A stretch of DNA of 64,000 nucleotides, taken from positions 27,285,001-27,349,000 of the forward strand of contig NC_079882.1 in assembly GCF_029227915.1 (NCBI RefSeq), given 5' to 3'. This DNA is from Hydractinia symbiolongicarpus. Lineage: Eukaryota > Cnidaria > Hydrozoa > Anthoathecata > Hydractiniidae. The notes beneath the pieces are model-generated. The model did no database searches. It was not told the DNA's origin and saw only the letters and a list, made by a program, of their open reading frames with translations. Both the position numbers and the translations under genes were made by a program. Positions 44,666 to 57,260 of the stretch are shown piece by piece. Within the stretch, counting starts at the first letter, position 1. Each line of letters begins with the position of its first letter.

Positions 44666-46914
44666 TTGCCACCCTTTCCATACATGAAGCTTCTATATAA
44701 CCACATAAACATTAATCTAGGCATTACCACTGATGTATAGCTATTGTACAATATTTTTAATACATGAATATTTGTTTGTACGTCTAAAGCAGTCGGAGAA
44801 ATATATGCAGCAGCGCAAAATCTTAACCCTCTCTATGCGCGAAATATTCTTAACTGTGTTCGAGGCAAGCCTAGATGTATTTTTTAGTAAAGCAGAGAAA
44901 TAGCGCACGTTTTATTGTGGGAATATAAAAGATGTTCGCGAAAACGGGACAGTGAGCTAAATAAGTAAACTGAAGAAAAATGTTTTAGAGGAAATGGAAA
45001 AAAAATTGATGGGAATATAATTTGGCGAAATTTTTTTAAATCTGCCAATTGTCTCCACATCCTTCTTTTGCCCAAATCTTTTCCCTTTAGGTACAGCTAC
45101 AACATAAAAATAACGTGATAAATAGGTTACCATTATGACGGGCATGCAAGTCTTCCCTTAACCCTATCGATCCTAAAAGGGAAGTATTCCACCCCCGGTC
45201 ATAATATGTTCGAGAAACGCCGGACGGAAAAGGGCTAAGGTATAAAATAACAAAACTGACAGAAATGACACAAGTCAACATCGAAGAACAATTTAAAATT
45301 AAATTTATGAGTTACCTGAAGACAAATCTATAAAACCTCTCAAAAAATAGGCATGAAAACAAAATCTGTGGTTATGGTTAAAAGAATACCTCTGGAATGG
45401 CGTGACTTTCACGATGGCGAGCTCTTGGCAACTCTATGCCGAAAAAACTTAAAATTAATAAAATTAATTTGTAAAAAAGTGATATTGTTCCAGGAATTTT
45501 CTGACAAAACTTACTAAGATTTCTACAACAATGATTGCAATCTGTTGCTATGATTGCTACATGTCCATGTGACGATATTAAAGAACAAACACATTGTATT
45601 GTTGACTGTAGTATTGTTAAAGTCTTAAACGAACAGTATGAAATTGTTATCAACAATACTCCCAAAGTTTTTATCATAAGTACTGCAATTATTATCATTC
45701 ATGAATTTGTCATCATTAACTATTCTACTATATGTCATCGCAGCAGCTAATACCTTCTCAGTTAGGAAATATTCATCTTTGTTTATTAACAAACTTTCCA
45801 GTGCAGTCCAGTGCACGCAAAACCAAGCTAAATTAGAGCTGTATCATTGATACATCAAAAAGATCTATTCGTTTATTTTAAATTCTGTGCCATTTCGAGG
45901 CTGCACTAAGTAAATAATTTGTTTACACGAATTTAAATCTCAACACGAAAAGCGAAATTTTGCATAGCAAAGAATATCGTTTTTTCACACCTAGTGAACT
46001 AAGAGTCGCCATACTAACGCTTTGGAAGGCGTGCAGATAGGCGTATAGGTAGACGGATCATGATTTTGATTGAATGTTGAATCTGTGGTTTAACCTATTG
46101 TGGTGAATATCAGTGCGTTGCCTGGCAATCTAAAAATGCTAACTTTTGAAATTTCCTTCCCCGACTAAACTATGGTTTTCCTAAAACACGGCTCAATAAA
46201 AATTTTGGTGTTGATAGAAAATGAATTATCCGAAAATTTAAAGCAAGCTTCTCAATTAAAGATTTTTGCTTAAGTAGTGTTGTTGTGAAATCATTTAAGC
46301 AGAAGAGCACCTAATTTTACGTGAAATGTTCTTTAATGCACGATGTTAAAGGATGTAAAGTATTGTAAAGAATGGGTTGTATTCCTGAGATGTAAAAAGG
46401 GGTAAATTAAGATAGTATGGTAAAATTTAGTCAAGTTGATTATATTTTATTCGGGGACTAAAGATTTATTTCAACCTCTTTGCGAAGCCACAGACTCTTA
46501 GTTGGGTAGACAAGGTTAAAATTCATATACGTTTTTCGTATTAAGTGACGTAGATGGTCCTACCATGTTTGGGACTTACTGGCCAGGCAATATTTGAAAC
46601 TGACTCTAAATTGGCTAAAATGTCATTAAATTTTAGGACAAGGCAAGTATCATTTGCCAAGGGCCGACTTTAAGTCTTCATATCTCAACTTTCAAGAAGT
46701 CACACGTATTTTTGATAAGCAACTTGGAGTAAATGTTTTATAATTTGTGACATTTGTTAACTTCCTTATCTTCTTTTTCAAAAAGTGCAGATATATTTTT
46801 CAAACAGGATTTAAAATCTGATTTGCGAACTAATATTTCCTTTTATTCTACATAAATACCTAAGCTATTGGTAACTCGAAAATCTCGCTATTTTTATATT
46901 TTTATTTTTTCTAG

Positions 46915-47065
46915 AAAGATTTCTTCGGACAAAGAAGCTGACTTAGCTAAATTTTATAAACTTCAAATTACTGGTCTGTTATCAGCTTGGAGTAAAGAAA
47001 GAGATTTTCTTATCCCAAGGTATTACAGCCACTCTAAAAAGTGTGTAGTAGCTTTAACAAGTTGA
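46915..47065 (+). CDS. Isolated coding-like exon (unassigned)
   Basis: After a strong acceptor (a T-rich run then ctag) a frame is open for about 50 codons, reading KISSDKEADLAKFYKLQITG, with a good donor (AAG|GTATT) at about 47020 or else a stop at 47065. No partner exon was found on either side and the family is not recognised. It could be an exon of an unseen gene, a remnant, or chance. Confidence 0.2.
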
Positions 47066-47535
47066 ATGTGTTTTTTTATTAAAAGTAAGAACACCATTAT
47101 CCGAGTTTAGTTTCAAATATACAAAAAATATATAAAATACATTAAATACATAAATATTTACAAACGCCATATATTTACATATCGAACTATATAATTGTTC
47201 CTCTTAAAAATAAACAAACACACTAAAAAACCAATTACTTTGTTAGGCGGTGTATTCCGGATTACATTCATTACAGATTAAAAACAGAAACGAGCAATCG
47301 ATTGAAGCTTTAAGTTAATTAGGAAAAAATAGCTATGAAGAGCCAATTAGATAAAAAGGTATACCAAGCCGATTAGGAAATTGTTATTCTTGTAAATACA
47401 TCTGTCTTTTCTTTTTTTTTTTAATATTGGAAAACTTGATTAGAATTTTTTTTTAATTCATAATTTGCTTTCTTCATTTACCAATGACAATTCATTTTTG
47501 TATTGGATTTGATTTCATCAAGCATAACTTTTATA

Positions 47536-47588
47536 TGTTTGTTGTTGTTTTTGTTGTTATTGTTGTTGTTGTTGTTGTTGTTGTTGTT
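47536..47588. repeat. GTT/TTG microsatellite
   Basis: A run of about 17 gtt triplets with a few interruptions. It creates spurious poly-Val and poly-Asn frames on the two strands. Confidence 0.9.
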
Positions 47589-47859
47589 TCCATCGCTGTT
47601 AATACTGTTTTTGTTATTGCTATTTGTCCTGCATTCTTTGTTATTATTTACATCAAACTGAAGTGGTTGTGATATCATGGAAGCAGCAGGAACAAATGCT
47701 TTTCTTTCAGTATAAGTCAACTTATATGTTCGATGATTTTTTCTACAAAAATGGGAACAAAATGAAGGAAAATAAAAAACAAATAAACAAAAACAAACAA
47801 GTACGAAATTCAATATATTAAAACAAATGTAAAAGGCTTGTCTCATTTATTACACTCAC

Positions 47860-50642
47860 TTACTTCTTTCTTTTTTCAGCAAGATGATTTAGGAATACGA
47901 TAAGGCGCGTATGACCAGTCCATTCTGTTGACTCATCGCGAAGAGTGTTTTGAAACCACTTGGAAGAGAGCAGCTCTCTTGTACTTGGACGTTGAAGAGT
48001 ATCTTTGCAAAGCTAAAAAATAATTTTTTTTATTTTATTTTTTGTTTGTTTATGATAGCTCGACCGTTAATAACACCTAGTGTTAGGTGCAGATACGGTA
48101 GAGTGATAGAACATTTATTTTTTAATAAATAAAAATTCTTCTTTCCTTTCCAGACGTAAAAAAATAAGCATTAAAAACATGATTGGGTCTACAAACACTT
48201 TTAATGTTGTTGCAATGATATATAACGGAAGGAGATTTGTCATTAGTGAGATTTAGCGTAATTATTCTACATTATGAACTGATAAACCCGTCTTTAAATA
48301 TATGTCTAATTTGACAGATATGTATTAGTTCTTCTTAATAATGGCAATTCATTACCTGACAAAACAAAACACTGCTTAAAGTAATTAAATACACACAAAA
48401 TATGCTGCGAAAACTTTTGCTTACTATTTTGCCAATCATATTTTTTCCTTCATATGTCACGTGGTTCCAAAGATCATCTGGAGTAACAAAATTTGCCTCG
48501 CTGATATTCTGAAGCAGATGATTGTAATTGTCATTCCAGAAAGGAGGGTATCCAGCCTAAAAGACGTAATTTAACTTAATTAGAACTTTCCACGGCCTTA
48601 CTTTAATGATGTCATATACCACCAGAGATAGATTGCGTTATTGTAATGCTACAGTAGACCGTGGATAGCAAAAACCTTACAATACTAACCTCATTACCAG
48701 AGTTCTTATCAAGCCTTTTCAGCTCGATGAAAGGAGCGAAAAAGAAACATATGCTATGAGTAGCAATGAAGAAAATACAAAAGAGCACATACAAGGAGTG
48801 TATACATAATAACGCCCGCCGCCCACACGTCTGTACCAAACGAAATGGTGGGCGTATCTTGAAGACATTCGGGTGCCATATATGATGGATTCCCTAACGG
48901 ATCAGCCCGCAAGCAGGTTGAATGTTCTAAATCAAACAGCAAAATATAAATGGCAAATAAGAATTTAACATAACAAAATTACACATTATTTTTTTTTACC
49001 TGGAATATTTCTTGCCAAGTTGAAGTCAATTAGTTTTAATAACGGGGACGCGTGCTGTTTTGATGCGCTCGGTACATCAGCCCACATAATATTTTCTGGA
49101 CACAAGTCCTACAAAAGATACATGAATAGCATAATAAATGATTTTTAAAAAAGAGGTTGAGTAACTAAGAGTGCTTATTTGCGAACCGAACGACGTACGT
49201 ATATCTCACATCGATATTTCGCATATCCTTATTATAGAAATATCAAAACTTGACCAGATTGGTTATTATTTTTATTTCTCTTATTGACATATTGTAAAAG
49301 TCCATCCTGATATTATTATAAAGCATATTCTAAAGAAAAAAAAGCATGTAATGCAAATCACTTTGTGGATGATCCGAAATAAAGCTTCCAATTTGAACCC
49401 AGAGAGTATAGCTGTTATTATAAAGTACTAATGATATACGCACCCGGTGTACAATTCTCTTCTCATGACAAAACTCCAAAACGGACAGAAGTTGTTTCAT
49501 GACAATTTTGACGTCATTTTCACAAAAGTGAGGCCATGAGATGATACCATCTAAGAACATCGGTCCATCGATATACTCCAGGATAAGAATAGTACGTTCA
49601 TTATCCCTCAGCGCGCCATGCAAACGTACTACGCTCCAATGGCTAAGCCGCTGTAAAACCTACAAAAAGATTACATTTCCGTTCAAAAGATTGTATAATT
49701 ATTAACAGTTAATTTCTGGAAATGGCTCCAGAAGCAATTATGATGTCGGTACAAATAATATTTCCGACAAATGTTACAAACGATGATTCCGTGACGTTAC
49801 AAGAAATGTCCGACAAAGGTCAACAGCTAATGAACACGACGTCATCTGTTATAAACATACCAACCTCGATTTCATTTTCTGTTTCCCATTTCAATTTATT
49901 GTCGCCATTAAATTCCACTATCTTGGCTGCATACTTTTTCCGAGAGAAATTCCTTCGACACGCGTAGACATTGGAAAAAGCTCCTTTACCTAAAAAAAGA
50001 AAAATAATTATATAATCATCATCAGAATGATCATTGCTAGAATGGAAAACTATGTGAAGTTATGCAGTATATCTTTTAACTAATATATTACCGACACAAT
50101 GAACTTCCGAAAAAGCAGTTGGAAGTTTATGTTTTGTTAAGCAAACCATTTCTCAGCAAGACTTGACACGCGCACTTTATAAAACTAAAACCCATTCTGA
50201 GGAGACGTGCTGTGTTTTTATATAAAAAACGATTGAAGTAATTAAGGCAGACATTATTTATGAGTGACAGTTACTGCGGAAATAAATTACTTCACAACTT
50301 AAAGATACGGAATACACAGTTTAAATTCATCTCAGCGAGAGGTCATTTCTCTGTCCGAGAATGCACGTGTAAGGACCAAAGACGGAAAAAAAATAATTTC
50401 TTTGAAAAGCAGTAACTTTCCTTTCAGTAGAAAACCGAAAAAAAATTGAATGCAAATGATTTTTCTATTTCACATTATGCGGAGTAAATATTTTAATAAG
50501 CTTACCAATGAACTTTTCCAAGTAAAACCCCCTTAACTTCAACTTTTTCTGTGACAAAGAAACGTCCGGTTGCATCTGCGTCAACTTTATGAAGTTCCTG
50601 CGAGTTATTGCAGTATCTGATGTCCCATCAAATAAATTTTTT
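47860..50642 (-). CDS. Protein kinase (CAMK-like), HRDLC and DFN variants
   Basis: Eight minus-strand exons: 50506..50642, 50092..50151, 49865..49989, 49444..49659, 49000..49108, 48793..48926, 48425..48556 and 47860..48012. If translation starts at the ATG at 50575 the product is about 332 residues; the first exon is open further upstream, so a longer N-terminus is possible. Motifs in order: Gly loop GKGAFSNVYA, Lys in KYAAKIVE, alpha-C Glu in ENEIEVLQRL, catalytic loop HRDLCPENIMW, LIDFNLARN in place of DFG, activation segment end GNPSYMAPECL, DVWAAGVIMYTLLAGYPPFW, and RPSTRELLSSKWF. The loop Asp and the metal Asp are kept, but the Lys of HRDLKPEN is Cys and the Gly of DFG is Asn. Activity may be reduced or atypical. 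The AGYPPFW turn and the hydrophobic C-terminal helix (TRLIVFLNHLAEKRKK) fit the CAMK group, near the Trio/titin-type kinases. The last exon ends in a stop that overlaps a good donor (GTAAGTGAGT), so a longer isoform cannot be excluded. Confidence 0.88.
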
Positions 50643-52724
50643 CTAGAAATCAGAAAAAAAGAACAATGTTATGTGTCATAATTTTATCAATTGATCTTTT
50701 TCTCCATTGATTAATATTGAATGGTATATGAAACGAATAAAATATTAATAAAGCTGTTATCATTTCGCAGCTTCGTATTTTACACGTTCCAGCTTCCTTT
50801 TAGTTACACTGTGACCACATCTTATTGCTATACCCCAAGAAACAAAAATGCACAGTCTCGTTCACAGAGACTGGGATTACGCCTTTCTATCACTTTGGTT
50901 CGCGGTTAGAAAAAAAAGTTTTAACAACCTCTACAACTTTTTTAAATGAACTGAACAAAATAAAATTGACGCACTGCGCATATATTTATACGTACCACAA
51001 GGTATATCGAAATTGCAACAGCGCATTATCGCCATGCAATATCAGCCTTATAAAGCGTTGCTCTAACCGCAATTTAACCTTACCTCGCCGCACAAGTTCG
51101 AATGTGATAACGTTATGCTTCCGGAAAAATTATATTGACGTCCGGCACGTCCGTCATGTCGGTGAAAGAAAGGTTATGGTTTAACATAGAGTGAAATTTA
51201 TATAATGACATTGTTATCATGCGGCTCTGCTACTATCAACAACACTAAAACAGGAGAATTTATTTGAAGATATCTCTACCACAAACAAAAAATCGATGAC
51301 GTCACACCTACCTTTTCAGCATTTTACTTAAGACTGACGACAATTTTATTTATGCTACGTATTTCAATGCACTGTTCTTAAGTTATTATGTGCCCTGATG
51401 GCAAACCTTTCGATAATACAATGCATCCAAATAAGACAAGGTTATACCATGTTTGGCAAATAACAAAAAGTTATGACAAAAAAAACAACAAAAGAATAAT
51501 AACAAAAATGCAATGCTACTTCAGCTAATGCTGACATTGCAATTTTTTGTTCTAGCTATATAGCATTACAATTAGTACTCAGACTACTCACCTAAACCAC
51601 GCATGTGTCTATAAATGTAGACTTTAAAATGTAAAACAATGAGTAAACTGTTCGCTATCCTTTCCATGGTTTAAAAACAACAATTCTTTGAACATATCGC
51701 CTATTAGCAACTAGTTGATTTGTGTTAGAAACCAAAATTATGTTTTATGTTTATCCAATATTCGAAAGTTCGCTTCGGTCTTCTTTGTGTATCAAGCGTT
51801 ATTGTAGTGGGCTTAACCCGCTTATATTGGCAGAAAAAAATGCAATAAATATTTTACAGGCTTAAATCGATTGATTTTTACTCAGTCGTTTAACAGTCGT
51901 TCAAAAATCTTTTTTTGTTGATAACTGATATTATTTTTAAGTTAAAGTTAAAACAAAAAAATAATGTTTTTATATTGTATTTGGTGAGTTGGTACGTCTA
52001 ATTAGATCACGTGACTGATTGTTAATTTCAATGTAGGACAGCCCTCCTGCAGTCAATTTTTAACACCAGATAAAGTGGAATTTATTCGTCCAAGAAACAT
52101 TGAGATTGTGTTGTGATTACTTCGTACTTGTTTGATGTCGTAATTTTCGGTGTAGATTGAAGAGATTTAAGTTAACTGCTCTCATATAAAGTAAGTTACA
52201 TCAAGCTTGTTAAGGATCCTCTCTTATTTCAAATCCACATAAAAGGATTTGTGTTCAATAAAATTGAAACAGTTGAGTAAGTCGGATTTGACCACGCTTG
52301 CTTCTTGTGAAAACGAAGAACAAATCCTCAGATCGAGGTTCACCACAAAAAATTATCCTTAAGAGGAAATATCGCGTGTGGAACAAAATATATGAAAACA
52401 AAAATGTACTGATAGTGGTCAGTTTGCGTCAATAGTTAAACCTAATAAGATTAATTAACTTTGTAGGGGGCACAAATTAGACGAACTTAATTTGTTACCC
52501 AGCGACCTTTATGTGAAAACAACAAAAGAACAATTTGATTAGCTTTGCATGTACAAGTGAAATATTTCAAACTAATGTAAATTAAACCACTAAAAAACAC
52601 ACTGAAATACACTTATATTTTGAACAAGAATAAAATATTTAGTAGTTTTCTAAACATTGAAAATTATTGTTCTTGGGTGCACCTCAAGTGTCGATAAAAT
52701 GTGATAAAAAATTATTAATAACAG

Positions 52725-53040
52725 GAGTATTATGTCTGTTGGTGCGAAAGTAAATCGTCGTGCTACAGAAACACGAAATGCGATATATTAAGAATGACTA
52801 GTCTTTTATATTAATACCCGTCTGTCTGTGCGCAAAAAAAATTCGTTTACGGACACGAAATAGCAAATGCGATATATTTCTATCAACTTGTCTGTGGTGG
52901 ATTTTTTCACCGGCTAACAACCCCTTGGTATAAATCTTTGACTTAGACCAAGTTAGGTAACTAGCTATCTAGATGTATTCTATCAAGATTTGTTTCAATA
53001 TTAGCTAGCCATTAGCCCGTAGAAAATTCCATGGGAGAGC
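52725..53040. mobile_element. Helitron-like repeat fragments
   Basis: Contains gctacagaaacacgaaatgc, then gactagtcttttatattaat, then cgtctgtctgtgcgc and a second gacacgaaata copy, with hairpin-like ggtggattttttcaccggc near 52900. The order matches the array in syntaxin intron 5. Confidence 0.5.
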
Positions 53041-53401
53041 CGCCGTACATATTTCCTGCATCTTTATTTCGTGCATTCTTGCTTGTGTGTTAAAGCAATA
53101 AAATGTACTTGGATGAGAGTTTTTACTGTTATTATAGGTGCGATTATAATGTGGTTCTCGAAGTAGTGACTTGTTCTCTTTTCTTTCTAGTTATAACACA
53201 CTTTTAATGTCACTGATATGTGCATATTTTGCCGATCACAGTTTATTTTACTGTAAAAAGCGCTAAGTTGAATATTAAACCGGAGTTTTTTTATTTTTAT
53301 AAATTAGCAGTTTCATGATACAAGAAGTATAGTCTATATTGGTCTGTTTTTACATTTTATGTTATTTTTTACAAGCCTTCAAATATTTCAATTTAAAGCC
53401 T

Positions 53402-53615
53402 CAAAATGTTCCTAAAATGTTCTTAACGTTCTTCTTATTTTGTCATTTATGTTAAAGGATTATTTCTTGCTGTAGATAAAGCCTTGAACGTTCTTAACAT
53501 GTCCCGATGACTTGAAGCCATGTGTTCTTATATACTTTGTTCTTATATAAAAGATGTTAAACCTTTCCCTTTTAAAGAAAGAATATTAAGAACAAGTTAA
53601 GAACATTCTAAGCTT
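53402..53615. mobile_element. Inverted-repeat element, ~213 bp
   Basis: aaaatgttcttaacgttctt near 53416 is matched by the inverse of aagaacaagttaagaacatt near 53590, with several mismatches. No coding frame lies inside. This is a MITE-like foldback by structure. Confidence 0.5.
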
Positions 53616-56214
53616 CACATAGCCTGTGTTTACAAATATTAATAAAAAATATAAAAGAATCAAAAAAACTTTTCATTCCAGGAATTTACTAAGAAAATTT
53701 TAGGCCTTCGGACGCGAAGTAATCCATCTCACAAAACTTTTGCATAATGAATCCATGTTTTTATACTTAAAACAATTATAAGGTCTGCAATTACGAATGC
53801 GTCAAGTTTGATCAAAATGAGGATGGCGTGAGAGTTGAATGACGAGAGAGCTTTTGACTTTGACACGTGTATGAAACCACAGAAAATAAAAAAGATAGTA
53901 AAGTTACATTCTCGTTAATTTCTATCCAAACATCATTTGTTGTTTTTTCTTTTTTCAATCTTTATTTATATCGAGCCTGACCCTGCTTACAAGTTAATTT
54001 TCATTAGAAAAAATAAAACGGTTGAAAGATACTGTCAGTTTTGTCCTGAGTGGACACCCTATTTGCGACACCCAACTAGATCGGACAGTTTTCCTAGAAC
54101 TTATCAATTCACGGCCTAAACTAGATTGGAAAACTTTAAAATAGCAGACACCTGCTGCAGAAGGCTGATATTTAGAACAGACACCTGTTGCACGGCTCAC
54201 AAACACTGTGGTAATCATGTACTTTGAATTCTACGAAATGAAAGCCATGGAGAAAAAGAACAATTTATTATAAGTAATTGTAATTTTTAGTCAATTTTGT
54301 GTCCATTATGCTTGGTAAAAAGATTTTTGAACATTCTCTAGCATCTGAGCTGACATCTGTCTCAAACCTACACTTTTTATTTGTTCTTCAACTTTCTGCT
54401 ATGCAGAGAGGCTTGACTGTACTATTCAAACTTGGATTCTACTAACCAAAAAATCAGTTTGAACATCTCAACGAGAGCTGCAGGTTATATGTTTAAAATA
54501 AATATCTGTTTAAAGAAATGTGCATTTAAAATTAATAAAACTTCACGAATTTGAAATGTTATCTTGTTTTTACTTTTCTCATAAATCTTCATTTTATGGA
54601 AGAACGAACGAATAAACTTACTGCATTATGCGTGAATAAATTCGCTGCAATCTTCATATAACCAGATGGCCAGATGACAGAGTTTCGCGTGCACAGCTAA
54701 CTGCCTTTACAAATCACTACTAGATAAAAAAGATTGTATTTATTCTATGTATTATATATAACGTTACATCATATCACAAGCTATTGAGTTAATTTTTGAA
54801 AAGAGATATGATGCTACTACATGTTAACCTACAAAAGAATCAAGCAATTTGACCTGTCAGCTTAAAGTGACCAAAAGCGAAACCATTTTGAACACACAAA
54901 CAGAATGCTACTATTATTACAAAAACTAGCTAAGTTACTTGAATGTAACGTTTAGCGCTTAAGTTCAGGTGAACGGTCTCGCATAAATGGCTAAAGCGCT
55001 TAATTCATGTATTCTTTAGTTAGCACATCTAGTGAATTTAAAGGATTCATTTAATAAGACTTTCCCTCAACAGCGGCTAAAATAAAACCCACATGATTCA
55101 CACATCATAACACCATCCTGACAAAAACAGTCACCAGACATTTTCTGTTGTGAAAGTTGAAATGCAGAAACGGCTTTTTACCCCTCCGTAAAAGTATTGC
55201 AGAATTCCAAGACATGCGCACAGTACCTGTCGTATTAAATAAACTTTAAACTTTCACCTGGGTTTATAATATAGGCCAAGGCGTAGCTACCTAACTACAT
55301 GTCCACTTAAGAAAAAAGAGAATTAACCGGCTAGATGGCTATGCTGTTCCTCACCATGTACATTTGTGTCACAATCTTAAAATTTACTAGTTAGTTTAGC
55401 CTTTATACATGTTACAAAAATTGTGATGCGATTTTTACTCAAAAGACATAAAACTCAACTTAAAAAAGAAGACAGAAAGTAAAATATTTAGGAATAAATG
55501 TAAGAACTCCAAAGCTCAACTGCATTGCACAAAATGAAATCATCTTTGTTATTTTACAGAAGTGCCTGCAGACACGCCCCTCGGACTGCAACCACGTCAT
55601 CCGAAAATGGTTTAGCAGGACTGTTGATTAAATAAAAATATTATATCGCAGCCTCCCAATAGCTGAACTGATCCCTGCGCGATTTTGTATTTTGATTTCA
55701 AAAATGCACAAAGGTTTGCGTAAAAAATGAGTGACTACGGATCATGTTAGAAAAACTCTCGTTTTCCTGAATTTTTCCGATCATTATGGATTTCGCTGCA
55801 GGGACACACACAAAAAAGGTGGTATGACTATAACAGTGTATATTTCTTTTTCAGTTGGATTTCGAAAGAATCATGCCAATTCACGTGATGGTAAAAAAAG
55901 TTTAAAAAATAAAGAATAGTAATGATAATAATAATATCAAACAAGCCGGGATACCTGTGTTATCCGGCGTTTAACACCCGATGAAACGATTAATAAGAAC
56001 CGTAAACTTTTCCACATATTCAGGTGAAGCTTTTTAGTACAGGTGTTGAGTAGGTCGTAAATCAAGTGAAGCGCACACAACATTATAGTATATCAAGTGT
56101 AATATATTTTTTCAAAAAATAACTTTTCTATAACTTTAGCTGACATAAAAAGTTTACAACCCAACAATTACAAAAATGTTATGAATGTTACTCTGGACTG
56201 AGCGCTTAGTAAAG

Positions 56215-56440
56215 GTAAAAGATGTCGCACATCCATATAGGTGTAATACCCTTTTACAAAAAACGTTATCGCAACTTTGGTTAAATAGAAACACCGGAAA
56301 CAGCCAGGCCATCGTTAACACTGGGCTGAGTACAGGATAACCATGTTGCATATCTGTAGGCGTAATACCCTTTTCCAAAAAACTTTATTGCAACTTCGGC
56401 TTAAATGAAAAGCACAAGAAACTGCCTGTTGTTATCCTGT
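56215..56440. repeat. Two tandem copies of a ~120-bp unit
   Basis: Copies starting near 56223 and 56343 share gtaatacccttttacaaaaa, gcaacttcggcttaaat and a(a/c)a(g/c)c(c/t)-type ends, at about 80 percent identity. Confidence 0.7.
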
Positions 56441-57124
56441 CCTTAAAACAATCATTCAGCAATTATATTTTGTAGAATAACTTTTCATGACAGTAATAAA
56501 AGGATTTAGCATAAGAATTATTATGACTATTATGACTATTTCACTTTTTTAGTCAGATGTATATAAGCCGCTAGCTAGGTAGCCACAACCCAAACATAAA
56601 AATAAATAATTTTTGCTAGAATAAAGAGCTCATATATATCAAAATGAATAAAAAAATTCATAAGAATAGCAATAACTAAGCTATCTCGGAATCTACTTTT
56701 GTAACCAAACTCTTAAAATTCGGTTGTTTGGATAGAAAGCATAACAATATTTTTATCTTATAATCCCAAATATATAAAAAAGCACAATTCAAAGGTTTTA
56801 AAAATTTTGGTTTCAAAAACGACCTACAAACCTTCAAAATGGCAACCATTACATAAGATCATCCACCAAGCACGCAGTCATCCGTAGAACTTTGTTGCAC
56901 TCCACAACAGAACGTGTCACAAAGCGTACGATTTTTCTAATTTAACGATTCTTGTTTTTCGTTTTTGATAACGTTTTTTTATGTTTGAAATAATGTTAAC
57001 CATACATATTCTTTTTAATTATTGAATGAAAAACAAATGGAATACTAAGATATATAAAAAATGGAATAAATCATGCCTCGTTTTTCGATGATTTCGCAGC
57101 AAGATTAAGAAAGCCCCTTTTTTG

Positions 57125-57260
57125 CGTGACAGACAGACGTATTCTGATATTATAACAAAGACTAGTCGTCAGCCCGTGAAAAAATCTAGGGGATCCTTTA
57201 TATATCGCATTTCGTGTTTCCGTAACAGACAGGCAAACAGGCAGACGATTTTTGTGTTCA
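57125..57260. mobile_element. Helitron-like repeat fragment
   Basis: gcgtgacagacagacgtatt, then gactagtcgtcagcccgtga and aaaaatctagggg, then tatatatcgcatttcgtgtt and cagacaggc. In the reverse direction a hairpin precedes CTAGT, as in the other copies. Confidence 0.5.

Larger units (their letters stand above)
43393..47859. other. Intergenic, repeats and doubtful exons
   Basis: No firm gene. A plus-strand frame at 43635..43958 (Lys-rich, 107 codons) has no recognised motif. 44545..44665 holds the cccgtgga hairpin repeat with a gacagacggacgg run. 45140..45240 holds a repeat-like segment (accctatcgatcctaaaagg). A GTT microsatellite spans about 47536..47588. Confidence 0.4.

Noticed and set aside
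47478-47846. Open frames with poly-Asn or poly-Val
   Set aside because: They are created by the GTT microsatellite and have no splice or domain support.
48690-48725. A possible micro-exon in the kinase between YTLL and AGYPPFW
   Set aside because: It has an acceptor-like tract and keeps phase, but it would insert about 11 residues into the conserved LLAGYPPFW turn. Direct splicing from 48793 to 48556 restores the canonical sequence.
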